Origin: a marine gamma proteobacterium HTCC2148
GTDB lineage: Bacteria > Pseudomonadota > Gammaproteobacteria > Pseudomonadales > Halieaceae
DNA: 64,000 nucleotides
Direction of reading: 5' to 3'
Assembly (NCBI GenBank): GCA_000156295.1
Contig: DS999224.1
Coordinates: forward strand, 132,398 to 196,397
Shown here: positions 1 through 8,066 of the stretch, in pieces
How positions within the stretch are numbered: position 1 is the stretch's first letter
Layout: each line of letters begins with the position of its first letter
Notes under the pieces: model-generated
What the model was told of the DNA's origin: nothing
Seen by the model: only the letters and a program-made list of their open reading frames with translations
The model's database searches: none
Made by a program: the position numbers and the translations under genes

Positions 1-1
1 C

Positions 2-391
2 AGGGTTTCACTAGCTTTTGCAGCGGCCTCTGCCTTTAATAAAAATACAGAGCTAGTGTCTTTGTTAAGAGCGAGAATAGAAAATAACCTGGAAAACAAT
101 CCACGCTCATTCAGGTTACTTTTTTTGGCTCATATTTTTGGAATCGATGTATTTGAGCGTAAAGAAAGTCTCAAGAAAGTCGAGTTAAAAACTCGAGTTG
201 ATATTATGGTCTCTGAAAAGTCAGGCTTACCTGACGTTCTTCGAGAAGCGGCTGTAATCCTCGAGCAAATGAATGAAATAGATATGGCGCTGAAATTGAT
301 CGATAGGGCAGCCTTATTAAGGCCAGAAGGCCCTTACATTAGGAAAATGCAGGATAGATTAAAGTTGTCGATCGAAAGAGGCGATAACTAA
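2..391 (+). CDS. C-terminal fragment of an unidentified protein (5' end outside window)
   Basis: The reading frame is open from the left edge to the TAA at 389-391, so the gene starts upstream and only about 129 C-terminal residues are visible. A GTG at 56 lies inside this open frame and need not be the start. The visible part is soluble and helix-rich, with a tail (EMNEIDMALKLIDRAALLRPEGP) shaped like a tetratricopeptide helix pair. Such soluble tails occur at the end of Wzy/PglL-type O-antigen ligases and polymerases, which would suit the surface-glycan genes that follow, but no membrane segment is visible and this is only a guess. The DNA is AT-rich like the next gene. It ends 84 bases before the GTG of the following membrane protein on the same strand. 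Confidence 0.55.
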   Translation, partial: RVSLAFAAASAFNKNTELVSLLRARIENNLENNPRSFRLLFLAHIFGIDVFERKESLKKVELKTRVDIMVSEKSGLPDVLREAAVILEQMNEIDMALKLIDRAALLRPEGPYIRKMQDRLKLSIERGDN

Positions 392-433
392 TAAAGGGGT
401 CGACTCTAGTCTTATAAAGGTAGTATTAGGAAA

Positions 434-472
434 ATGAGTGTTGGTTGCGCGGGCAGTCTGGGGTATGTCTGA
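434..472 (+). other. possible leader minicistron upstream of the GT-C-like gene
   Basis: A 12-codon ATG-to-TGA frame preceded by AGGA at 428-431. Its stop codon lies two bases before the GTG start proposed for the 449-residue membrane protein. That gene has no clear ribosome binding site of its own, so translation may be coupled by re-initiation. A sequencing or natural frameshift joining the two frames is an alternative explanation. Confidence 0.3.
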
Positions 473-474
473 CA

Positions 475-1824
475 GTGAATAAAAGAAACAAACGTTATCC
501 GCTTTTTGCAAAAGTCGGCTTTGCATATATATTTTTCTTTTCTGCCATCGTGGCTGCAAAATGGATTCTAATATTTTCTTATGGCAGTCATCTGCCCTAC
601 TGGGACCAGTGGGATGCGGAGGCGGCTTTTTTATATAGACCGTTTTTGCTCGGCGAACTCGATTTCTTAGACTTAGTGTCGACTCACAACGAACACCGAA
701 TATTTACTCAGCGTGTGTTCGCGCTGTCGTTGTTTGTGATAAATGGTGACACCTGGGATCCTATGCTGCAGATGCTATCAAATGCATTGGTGCACGCTTT
801 TTCTATGCTGATTCTTTTGCATTATCTAAAGCCTGTAGTGGCGTCGAAGTATCACAGGTATCTTTATTTTCTAATGCTTAGCATGATTCTTGTACCATTC
901 GGCTGGAAAAATATGCTGGGCGGCTTTCAAGGGCAGTTCTATTTTTTGCTTTTATTCAGTTTTGTTTTCATTCAGCTCATGGCCGAGTCCAAATTTAAGG
1001 AAATAACGTGGTGGTTAGGTCTGGTGTGTGGAATCCTTGCTGCGTTGAGTATGGCGTCGGGCGCGATAACCCTCCTTAGTGGCGTTATCGTAATACTCGC
1101 GAAGACTTTTCAAAGTCGAGTCAAAACGAAAGAGCAGGTAATTTCAGCTGCTTTGGTTTTTAGTGTTGCGATTACTGCTATCGTCTTGACACCACATGTC
1201 CCTGGACATTCGGGCTTAAAAGCCGAGGGCCCATTACAGATAATAGAGGCGGCACTCGTGGTCTTTTCCTGGCCTATGGTTCACTTTCCAGCGGCCGCAT
1301 TTGTGCTTTACGCTCCAACTACTTTATTTTGCTATCTGATTCTCTCTTCCAGAGAACTCTGCAAGACTGAATATCTGTTCTATATTGGTGCGTCCGCGTG
1401 GGTAGTCGGACAGTTACTGACTATCTCTTATGGGCGAGCCAATGCAGTTTTGTTGAGCCCTCGTTACTTTGATATTTTTGTTATAGGCGTGATTCTGAAT
1501 GCCACCGCATGCTTCGGCTTGATTTCCATCTGTAAATTACGGAAGCGTTTGGTAATTAACATGATCGTTATTTGGTCAATATCTGCTGCTATTGGGCTAT
1601 GCATTGCTGTGTTGGAGCTCCCAATTGTAATGCAGTCTAAGTCAGATATGTCTTCGGTTCAGGAAGACAATGTTAGTGGATATTTATGTACAAGCGACGT
1701 GAGCTATTTAGAGAACAAGAGAAGAATGGAAATACCTTATCCTAGTGCACCCAGATTAAAAAAATTACTAGACGACCCAACTATTGTTAAGTTTCTACCA
1801 CCACAATTATATGAGTGTGATTAA
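475..1824 (+). CDS. polytopic membrane protein, probable GT-C-like glycosyltransferase
   Basis: A protein of about 449 residues with many hydrophobic segments spread along its length and a soluble C-terminal tail of roughly 70 residues. Just after the first membrane helix lies PYWDQWDAEA, followed by STHNEHRIF. Acidic residues in the first external loop are the hallmark of GT-C enzymes, which transfer sugars from polyprenyl-phosphate carriers on the outer face of the inner membrane, so that role is inferred. The exact family is not recognised. The start is uncertain: GTG at 475 gives MNKRNKRYP, a TTG at 445 is in frame, and a 12-codon minicistron (434-472) ends two bases before the GTG. The gene is AT-rich compared with the rest of the window, suggesting acquired DNA. 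It converges on the GT-C-like gene at 1907. Confidence 0.7.
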   Translation: MNKRNKRYPLFAKVGFAYIFFFSAIVAAKWILIFSYGSHLPYWDQWDAEAAFLYRPFLLGELDFLDLVSTHNEHRIFTQRVFALSLFVINGDTWDPMLQMLSNALVHAFSMLILLHYLKPVVASKYHRYLYFLMLSMILVPFGWKNMLGGFQGQFYFLLLFSFVFIQLMAESKFKEITWWLGLVCGILAALSMASGAITLLSGVIVILAKTFQSRVKTKEQVISAALVFSVAITAIVLTPHVPGHSGLKAEGPLQIIEAALVVFSWPMVHFPAAAFVLYAPTTLFCYLILSSRELCKTEYLFYIGASAWVVGQLLTISYGRANAVLLSPRYFDIFVIGVILNATACFGLISICKLRKRLVINMIVIWSISAAIGLCIAVLELPIVMQSKSDMSSVQEDNVSGYLCTSDVSYLENKRRMEIPYPSAPRLKKLLDDPTIVKFLPPQLYECD

Positions 1825-1906
1825 AAAGTTCATTGACGCGGTCTCGAAGCTTGTCATCAACCAGCATCTCGTTTCTAGACCAGTTTTAACCCTGAAAGGC
1901 GTCTAG

Positions 1907-3364
1907 TCATGGGCTAGCACAATGCTTCTCGTGGTAAGAAAAACTTGCGGAAAAGTAGGTGTGCAGGGTGCTTGTTGGCAAACGATGGAAATAGCCGGGA
2001 AAGGTAATTAGGTGACGGAAGCCACTAGCATTTAGTTGCTCACGATATCTCTCAGAATATTGGCTTCTATAATCTATTACCCTCACTATGCCACAGAGCG
2101 GCGTGTTCATTCTATATACCTGTCGGAAGCTTACGTTAACAGTTGGTATTCCTGAGTAATTGGCGTCAATAAATTCTCTTTCCGCTATGCTTTTCCCTTG
2201 TTGATTTAAAGATAGGTAAATAGATGCGGTTTGCTTTGCCATTGTCGCTAAGGCAAGAACCGCTGCGGCAAAAACTAAAAGCCTGTATTTCATAGTCAAT
2301 AATGTGGCAAAAGAAAAAGTTGCCAAAATATGTAAATGTGAGAAGTTTCGTTCAAAAAAAATCGGTTTAAATGAAAAATAAAAAATGTAAGCCAGGATTA
2401 GAATTGACGAGCCGACACATATTTTCATGCTTAATGAGAAGTTACATAGAGACCTCATGTCGAATAAAACAAGTAAAGGTGTCAATATCAGTAGCGGGAA
2501 GACCCAAAAAAAGAACTCTAAAATCCACGACAACTGTTTCAAATATGAATATTCAATTAGAGAATGGGGCGGATGTGAAGATGCGTACTGCGCAGACAGT
2601 TTTGTGACCGTTGCTAAAATTTTATCCGGGTTTGCAACGGCATAAGGCGCAGAGATAAAGATACCCACTAACGAGCTAAGTATCAGTAGCGCATAGAAAT
2701 GGTGTTTCTTGATATTTCTGTCGATTAGTATCAGCCATGCGGGCATAAATAGTAGCGGTAACAAGGAGAATTTGGTTGCAATGCAGGCCCCAATTACGAC
2801 TCCAGCGAGCGAGATACTTGCCTTAGGGCTTTTCTCGAATAGGCAAAGTGCAAAAAGAAGAATTGACGTAAAAAAATATAACAAGCTTTCCGGGCGTGCC
2901 TGCATATAGTCCGACATTAATGCAGGGTTACAAATGAGCAGAAGCACACCAAAAATTAGTGTCATCCACGTTGATTTTACTTGAATCATCGCAAGCCCGA
3001 ATAAGATTAAGGCCAGTGCTTGCAGTAGAAAGTTAAGATGCCTAAGTGACTTTACGGAACGCTCTGATTCAACCTGCATCCAATAGTGAGAAATTATCAT
3101 GTAAGGATAGAACTGATAGTGCATCTCTTGAAAATCAGGTATTAGTGCCGCTCTTCCCCAGTCTGGATTGTTGTCACCATTCCTTTCCATCGAAAGAGAG
3201 ACTTCAATTGGAATCCTATCGTCCATATTGAATGACTTTTCGATGTTGACAGTACGAGGTAGAATAAATCCGACAACTATTACAGCAAAAATGCAAGCAA
3301 TGGAAAATATTTTTATCGACCTTTCGGGGCCTGAACTAATTCTCGAATTGAAGAAAGTGCTCAT
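1907..3364 (-). CDS. polytopic membrane GT-C/ArnT-like glycosyltransferase, last gene of the glycan operon
   Basis: A 485-residue protein with an N-terminal membrane helix at about 20-36, an external loop with MDDRIPIEVSL at about 47-57, and then about eight further hydrophobic segments. The aspartate pair in the first loop and the overall layout fit PMT/ArnT-type GT-C transferases, which use polyprenyl-phosphate sugars as donors. It is the last gene of an operon that appears to build polyprenyl-phospho-arabinose, 15 bases after the GtrA-like gene. It is therefore the best candidate for the enzyme that transfers the pentose to a glycan, lipid or protein, as TfpW does for pilin in Pseudomonas aeruginosa. 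Substrate and acceptor are inference. The start is ATG at 3364. The DNA is AT-rich. Confidence 0.7.
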   Translation of the reverse strand: MSTFFNSRISSGPERSIKIFSIACIFAVIVVGFILPRTVNIEKSFNMDDRIPIEVSLSMERNGDNNPDWGRAALIPDFQEMHYQFYPYMIISHYWMQVESERSVKSLRHLNFLLQALALILFGLAMIQVKSTWMTLIFGVLLLICNPALMSDYMQARPESLLYFFTSILLFALCLFEKSPKASISLAGVVIGACIATKFSLLPLLFMPAWLILIDRNIKKHHFYALLILSSLVGIFISAPYAVANPDKILATVTKLSAQYASSHPPHSLIEYSYLKQLSWILEFFFWVFPLLILTPLLVLFDMRSLCNFSLSMKICVGSSILILAYIFYFSFKPIFFERNFSHLHILATFSFATLLTMKYRLLVFAAAVLALATMAKQTASIYLSLNQQGKSIAEREFIDANYSGIPTVNVSFRQVYRMNTPLCGIVRVIDYRSQYSERYREQLNASGFRHLITFPGYFHRLPTSTLHTYFSASFSYHEKHCASP

Positions 3365-3379
3365 GTTAAAAGTGTCTAT

Positions 3380-3802
3380 TCATAATTCTTCAGTCGCTGA
3401 ATTATCTTTAAACGCAAAAAATTTATATAGCAAGAAAGTGGCAAGCATGGGTAATGCTAGGGAAAAAGCATGAGCTATTTCCTCAACATACTTTTTAAGT
3501 CCAAGTAATTCAAATAACATTGCAAAAGCGATTGCTCCGGCCCATACAAGAGGTACAAAACTCAAGTTTATCGCTATAAACCGTTTAGCCTGAGTTTTAA
3601 TTGGAATAACCGAATGGGGAAAAATAAATAACCTATTCAGTGCAAATGCCGTCGCCATACCTACGCCATAAGCAATCGGAACAGCAGCGTAAAACTCAAT
3701 CCAATCAGAAATCATATACCGCACGACCCAGTTCACGCTCGCCGCTGTTATACCGACGAACAGAAAACCAATAAACTGTTTAGTAAAGAAACTCTTCAGC
3801 AC
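3380..3802 (-). CDS. GtrA family membrane protein
   Basis: A 140-residue protein with four predicted membrane helices and the GtrA family pattern: FLFVGITAASVNW near the N-terminus, ALNRLFIF after helix 2 and a C-terminal LYKFFAF. GtrA proteins are thought to flip or help deliver polyprenyl-phosphate sugars, or to act as accessories of the membrane transferase. The mycobacterial GtrA relative Rv3789 sits beside dprE1 and dprE2, as this one sits in an operon with their homologues. The GTG start at 3802 overlaps the end of the FAD oxidoreductase gene by 7 bases, which indicates translational coupling. The family is clear; the exact role here is inferred. Confidence 0.85.
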   Translation of the reverse strand: MLKSFFTKQFIGFLFVGITAASVNWVVRYMISDWIEFYAAVPIAYGVGMATAFALNRLFIFPHSVIPIKTQAKRFIAINLSFVPLVWAGAIAFAMLFELLGLKKYVEEIAHAFSLALPMLATFLLYKFFAFKDNSATEEL

Positions 3803-5088
3803 GTGTCAATCATCTTGGCCATGGCACGCCCGAAATCGATACTTTCTGAAATTCCGCGGTCCTCGGGATAGTAGTATGAGGTGTCGGCGATGAATAGCCC
3901 CTGCACCGGGAGTTTTACCGGCGGTAGCTTGCCTAGGAAGCCTGGTTCACAAATTGGCTGGGCAAACCGATAACGGCTGGCGCGTATATCAAGAAAATCC
4001 TCGTTACTTAAATCGGGATTAATTTTCATTAGGTAGGTTTTGACTTTTTCGATAAATACTTCATCCCGCTCTAGGTACTTGGGATGTTCTCCGGGTAGAT
4101 AGAAAGGGACATAAACAATTGCGTTGCCCAGCGGCCTCAGGTTGCTGTATTCAACCAAGCCTGGAATATCCATTTCATCGTCATTGGTATTAATCCAAAA
4201 GTTGCCACTCAGAGGCTTGCTAAGCTTAGCGATCACGCAGACAACTGCAATGTTGTTCACCGATCTGTACTTATCTAGAATATCATCAGGAAGATCAGGA
4301 AAAACTCGAGGAATATAAGGTAGCGGGATTGTACTGATCACTTTGCTAAAGTGATGCTGGCCGCCTTCAGTTTCAACTCCAGTGATTTGCGAATCTTGCA
4401 TCAAAACGCGTTTTACGGGCTCACCTAGGTGGAGCTCAGCATCGTTTTCTTCTAGAAAAAACTGCAACGCGTCTAATAATGTCTGTGATCCGCCGTCCAG
4501 ATAACCCAATTTTTCTTTGAATAGATTATATCGCGAACGACCTAATCTCCGGATGCGGCTCCATATCCAGGCTGCCGAGAGATTTCCTGTGAAGTGATGA
4601 AATTTGTATTCAAAAAGCTTCCGCCACATGACTTCATAGACGTCCTCACCTACCCATTTTTTTATCCAAGCGGTAGCTTCAACATCGTCCAGGCTCTTCC
4701 AGTCTTTGCGTTTGGTGGCGAAAAATGCCATAAGCCCATAACGTATTTTGCCAATCAACGAGAGTCCGCTAAAGCGTAGAAGGGCAATGGGGTTTCCCCA
4801 CGGCTGCAGTTTGTTGTTAAACCAATAGCCCATTCGGGTCTCGGTCCAGTTCATGCGGTCTGCAATACCAAGCTCTTCTAAAAGAGTCAGAAAGCCAGTG
4901 TCAGACGTACAGTGGAAGTGATAGTAACGTTCAATTTGTAACCCGGAAAAATCGAAACATGCGGTCATTCCTCCAACACGGTCATCTGCTTCGAAGATAA
5001 CGGGTTGGTAGCCGTCAAGTATCAGTTGGTATGCAACGGCTAGGCCCATGGGCCCGGCCCCCAGCACTGCTATACGTTCTTTAGCCAT
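3796..5088 (-). CDS. NAD(P)/FAD-dependent oxidoreductase, amine-oxidase/protoporphyrinogen-oxidase-like
   Basis: A 430-residue flavoprotein. The N-terminus carries the dinucleotide-binding signature VLGAGPMGLAVAYQL and then FEADDRVGGM, typical of the flavin-containing amine oxidase / phytoene desaturase / UDP-galactopyranose mutase superfamily. A C-terminal FAD segment lies at GLFIADTSYYYPEDRGISESI. Members of this group recur in surface-glycan clusters beside GtrA and GT2 genes, but their substrate is not established. Here it may act on a lipid-linked or nucleotide sugar. The start is ATG at 5088, because the upstream epimerase stop (5090-5088) overlaps it in a TGATG junction; the TTG one codon earlier is not needed. 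It overlaps the GtrA gene downstream. Confidence 0.8.
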   Translation of the reverse strand: MAKERIAVLGAGPMGLAVAYQLILDGYQPVIFEADDRVGGMTACFDFSGLQIERYYHFHCTSDTGFLTLLEELGIADRMNWTETRMGYWFNNKLQPWGNPIALLRFSGLSLIGKIRYGLMAFFATKRKDWKSLDDVEATAWIKKWVGEDVYEVMWRKLFEYKFHHFTGNLSAAWIWSRIRRLGRSRYNLFKEKLGYLDGGSQTLLDALQFFLEENDAELHLGEPVKRVLMQDSQITGVETEGGQHHFSKVISTIPLPYIPRVFPDLPDDILDKYRSVNNIAVVCVIAKLSKPLSGNFWINTNDDEMDIPGLVEYSNLRPLGNAIVYVPFYLPGEHPKYLERDEVFIEKVKTYLMKINPDLSNEDFLDIRASRYRFAQPICEPGFLGKLPPVKLPVQGLFIADTSYYYPEDRGISESIDFGRAMAKMIDTC

Positions 5089-6026
5089 CAAAATTCCAGT
5101 ACGACTTTGCTGTATTCAGGGTGGGCAAAGGTTTCATCAAGCGCATCTTGCAGCGGCGTACTAGGCACGCCGAAAATGTCTGGCCAGTCAATAACTTCAA
5201 AGTCATCTTTTGCTGTCAAGGCGGCAAGTTGCTCTGTAGTAAAAGGAGGATCGCTGTCAAAAATGGCCCAAATCGATAGTAAGGAGTAAAACAGTGAATA
5301 CGGGATCTTTAGAATAATGGCGCTGGCACTCGTGGCTCTCTTCACCGCCTGTATCAGGTCGATGTAGTCGATACGCTCTTGCCCGGATATGTTGTATGTG
5401 CCATTTAGGCTGTGGTTTTCGACACAACTAATGATGATATTGCTGAAATCCCCAGCGTAGAGTGGCTGTCGCATATAGCGGCCATGACCGGGTATCGGAA
5501 AAACAGGCACCTTCTTCATAAAGCGCGAAAGCCAGCCAATATGTTTCCGGTCGAACCAGCCAAACATGAGTGTCGGTCGCAGTATAGGGCAAGGTATTCC
5601 GCTATCAAGAACCATCTTTTCTTGGCGCTTTTTGCTTTTTGTATACATATCGTCGGCAACTGACTCGACTACTGATGAGCTAATGTGAACCGTTCGCGGG
5701 ACACCATATCGTCTTATCGCTTGAAGAATATTCTCTGTCGCTGTCTCGTTATTGAGAGCAAATTCATCCGCTTTCAAGCCACCGATCTGCGCCTGCAGAA
5801 TGACTACCGCGTGCGCCCCCTCAAAATGTCGCACCCAGTCGCCGGTTCGGGCGAGGTCAGCCAATTCGCATGTTACGTCTGGATGCAATTTGGCCAAAAC
5901 TTCAAGATTATGTTGATGCTTGTCGACGACAACTAGGTCTGTATAGCCCCTCGCCTTGAGGCGCGGTATAAGGTTTTGACCCACTAGACCAGCACCTCCC
6001 GGGAGAACAATTTTTTGGGAGTTCAT
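5088..6026 (-). CDS. NAD-dependent epimerase/dehydratase family protein
   Basis: A 312-residue extended short-chain dehydrogenase. The Rossmann glycine motif is GGAGLVGQNL near residue 10. A serine run (HISSSVVE) precedes a YTKSK sequence that fits the YxxxK catalytic pair, and PILRPTLMFGW matches the substrate-binding region of NDP-sugar epimerases. The substrate cannot be read from the sequence; an NDP-sugar or a lipid-linked sugar is likely given the neighbours. A longer frame reaches 6089, but the ATG at 6026 overlaps the stop of the preceding reductase gene in an ATGA junction and directly precedes the glycine motif, so it is preferred. The gene lies between the DprE2-like reductase and the FAD oxidoreductase, two positions absent from the mycobacterial set. 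Confidence 0.82.
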   Translation of the reverse strand: MNSQKIVLPGGAGLVGQNLIPRLKARGYTDLVVVDKHQHNLEVLAKLHPDVTCELADLARTGDWVRHFEGAHAVVILQAQIGGLKADEFALNNETATENILQAIRRYGVPRTVHISSSVVESVADDMYTKSKKRQEKMVLDSGIPCPILRPTLMFGWFDRKHIGWLSRFMKKVPVFPIPGHGRYMRQPLYAGDFSNIIISCVENHSLNGTYNISGQERIDYIDLIQAVKRATSASAIILKIPYSLFYSLLSIWAIFDSDPPFTTEQLAALTAKDDFEVIDWPDIFGVPSTPLQDALDETFAHPEYSKVVLEF

Positions 6027-6766
6027 ATGTCCATCCGATTGAATATAAATCGTGGAAGGTGACGAATGATCATCATAATGATCAGCCATTTACCTGGGGC
6101 ATAGACTACCGGCCGTTCTTTTGCCATGCCGTTGACGATTGTCTGCGCTACGGCAGTCACGTCTGCCATTTTAGGACCTTCGTCACTAAGATGGGCTGTC
6201 ATAGGAGTCTGGGTCGGCCCGGGTTTGACTAAAGTGATAACAACATCTGTGCCAGCAAAGCGGTGCTGTAGTCCCTGAGCGTACCGCGTCAATAATCCCT
6301 TGGCGGCACCATATATGTAGTTGGATTTTCTACCGCGGTCACCTGCTACTGAGCCAATTATTCCTATTTGCCCCCTGCCTGAGATAGACATCTTGTTGGC
6401 GAACGCCTCGGCGAAGAGAGCTGGAGAAATGCCGTTGACGCTCAGTTCATTGGCACTTCTGGCCAAATCATTCTGGCAGGCTTCCTGGTCGGGGAGAGAG
6501 CCATGCGCAATGAGCACGCAATCTACATCGCCTGCCTGGCAAATTTCGCGAACAATGTCTTCGATAGAGCTGGGAGTGACAAGGTCTCCCTCGATTATTC
6601 GAATCACTGAGCCGGGGCTTCTCACCCTTAGGTCCTGCACTACCGACTCTGCGCGCTCTTTATTTCTGGCAACCAGGGTCAGGTCCAGATCTTCTTTAGT
6701 GAGCCAAATTCGCGCGCAATGCTCCGCGATTGCAGAGGTGGCACCAACGATTGCATAACGTTTCAT
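6023..6766 (-). CDS. DprE2-like short-chain reductase (decaprenylphosphoryl-keto-ribose reductase family)
   Basis: A 247-residue classical short-chain dehydrogenase. The cofactor motif is GATSAIAEHCA near the N-terminus. The catalytic residues are the serine in IIGSVAGDRG and the pair in YIYGAAKG (YxxxK). In mycobacteria DprE2 uses NADH to reduce the 2'-keto intermediate made by DprE1, completing epimerisation of polyprenyl-phosphoribose to polyprenyl-phosphoarabinose at the cytoplasmic membrane. The call rests on SDR family features plus its place 7 bases after a recognisable DprE1-like gene; the two normally work as a pair. The ATG at 6766 is the only good start. The stop overlaps the following epimerase gene by 4 bases. 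Confidence 0.82.
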   Translation of the reverse strand: MKRYAIVGATSAIAEHCARIWLTKEDLDLTLVARNKERAESVVQDLRVRSPGSVIRIIEGDLVTPSSIEDIVREICQAGDVDCVLIAHGSLPDQEACQNDLARSANELSVNGISPALFAEAFANKMSISGRGQIGIIGSVAGDRGRKSNYIYGAAKGLLTRYAQGLQHRFAGTDVVITLVKPGPTQTPMTAHLSDEGPKMADVTAVAQTIVNGMAKERPVVYAPGKWLIIMMIIRHLPRFIFNRMDI

Positions 6767-6773
6767 AAATTAG

Positions 6774-8066
6774 TTACCACCCCATTAAACGGCGTGAAAG
6801 ACCGGAACTGATGCCTGGGTCGCGATAAGCTGTGAATTGACTGAGATTTGGGTATCCGTTAGTAAATAGGTCTTCAGGCATTCTGGCGTCTTTTGCGGGA
6901 TAAAGACGCCCTTTGGCTTCTTTGACAATGGCATCCAGTCGATCGAATAATTGCGATGTCTTCTTCCCTCGGTTGGGAAAGTCCAAGGCAAGGGTCACAC
7001 CTTCCAGGGGAAAACTCAACAAACCGGGGGAAGGTTTATTACCAAAGGTTTTAAGTACTGAGAGAAACGACCCCTGGCCAGATGTAGAGATCTCATCAAG
7101 AACTGCATCAATAGCGGGCTGACCGGCCTGACGAGGAATAACCAGCTGGTATTGATAAAAGCCACGAGGGCCATACATCCGATTCCAGTTTAAAATGCCG
7201 TCCAGTGGGTAGAAGTAGGATTGGTAATGGCTCTTGTTCATGCCGCGCTTTGTTTTGTGGGCGTAGAAATACGCTTGATTAAAAGCAGATACGCTCAGAC
7301 CATTTACCAGCGAAAATGGCGGGACAAAGGGTATGCCCAATTTACGGCCGGCTGGCAAGGTTTCACCGGGAATCTCGCTGTGATTGGCCCGAATGAAAAT
7401 GCCTCGCTTGTGCTTGTTAGAGCTGCAATCTATCCAGGAGACTGTGTACTCCCAGTTCGCCTCAGACTCTTCACTCAGCTGGAAAAACTCGCTTAGGTTC
7501 GAAAAGAATAAAGTTTCTGTATCGAGCCAGCTTGATTCAATAGGTTTGAGGTTAATCGATAGCTGCTTTATTACACCTGTGAGCCCAAGCCCACCTGCAG
7601 TGGCTTCAAACCAGCCGCTTTTCTCGGAAGGCGAGCAGGTGATCAGTTCGCCATCTGTACGCTCAAGTTTAAGCCAGTTGACATGGCTGCTGAAGCAGCC
7701 CTGCGAGTGGTGATTCTTGCCATGGACATCATTGGCTAGCGCTCCGGCCATGGTGACATATTGTGTGCCTGGGGTGACAGGCAGCATCCAGCCTTTTGGT
7801 GCAAATATGCGCTGGATATCACCGAGTAAAACGCCTGCTTCGCATACCAGTTCGCCTGACACAGGGTTAAAACTGAGAAACCTATCGAGATCACGTGTGA
7901 AGAGCAGGTTGCCGACTGGGTTGAGGCATACATCGCCGTAGCTCCGGCCCATACCATGCGCTAATATTTTCTTGTCCGGGTGCTCGATGTGAAGTGAAGA
8001 TGCCCGAGACAACGGGATATAGGGATGCTCCTCTTCGCTCAGTCTTCCCCAGGAACGCAACTTCAC
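6774..8066 (-). CDS. DprE1-like FAD-dependent oxidase (decaprenylphosphoryl-ribose 2'-oxidase family)
   Basis: A 430-residue flavoenzyme of the vanillyl-alcohol-oxidase/FAD-binding-4 type. It shows HGMGRSYGD (about 37-45), the flavin-contact motif NDVHGKNHHS (about 113-121), and C-terminal LSFPLEGVTLALDFP and RLYPAKDAR. The last two match regions of mycobacterial DprE1 that hold the benzothiazinone-target cysteine and the active-site lysine. DprE1 oxidises the 2'-hydroxyl of polyprenyl-phosphoribose. Here the lysine is kept (about residue 392), but the cysteine position appears to be alanine (about residue 360). The GTG at 8066 is chosen because it overlaps the upstream TGA in a GTGA junction; the frame upstream of it, in the UbiA gene, is cysteine/tryptophan-rich and unlike the family. 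Confidence 0.88.
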   Translation of the reverse strand: MKLRSWGRLSEEEHPYIPLSRASSLHIEHPDKKILAHGMGRSYGDVCLNPVGNLLFTRDLDRFLSFNPVSGELVCEAGVLLGDIQRIFAPKGWMLPVTPGTQYVTMAGALANDVHGKNHHSQGCFSSHVNWLKLERTDGELITCSPSEKSGWFEATAGGLGLTGVIKQLSINLKPIESSWLDTETLFFSNLSEFFQLSEESEANWEYTVSWIDCSSNKHKRGIFIRANHSEIPGETLPAGRKLGIPFVPPFSLVNGLSVSAFNQAYFYAHKTKRGMNKSHYQSYFYPLDGILNWNRMYGPRGFYQYQLVIPRQAGQPAIDAVLDEISTSGQGSFLSVLKTFGNKPSPGLLSFPLEGVTLALDFPNRGKKTSQLFDRLDAIVKEAKGRLYPAKDARMPEDLFTNGYPNLSQFTAYRDPGISSGLSRRLMGW

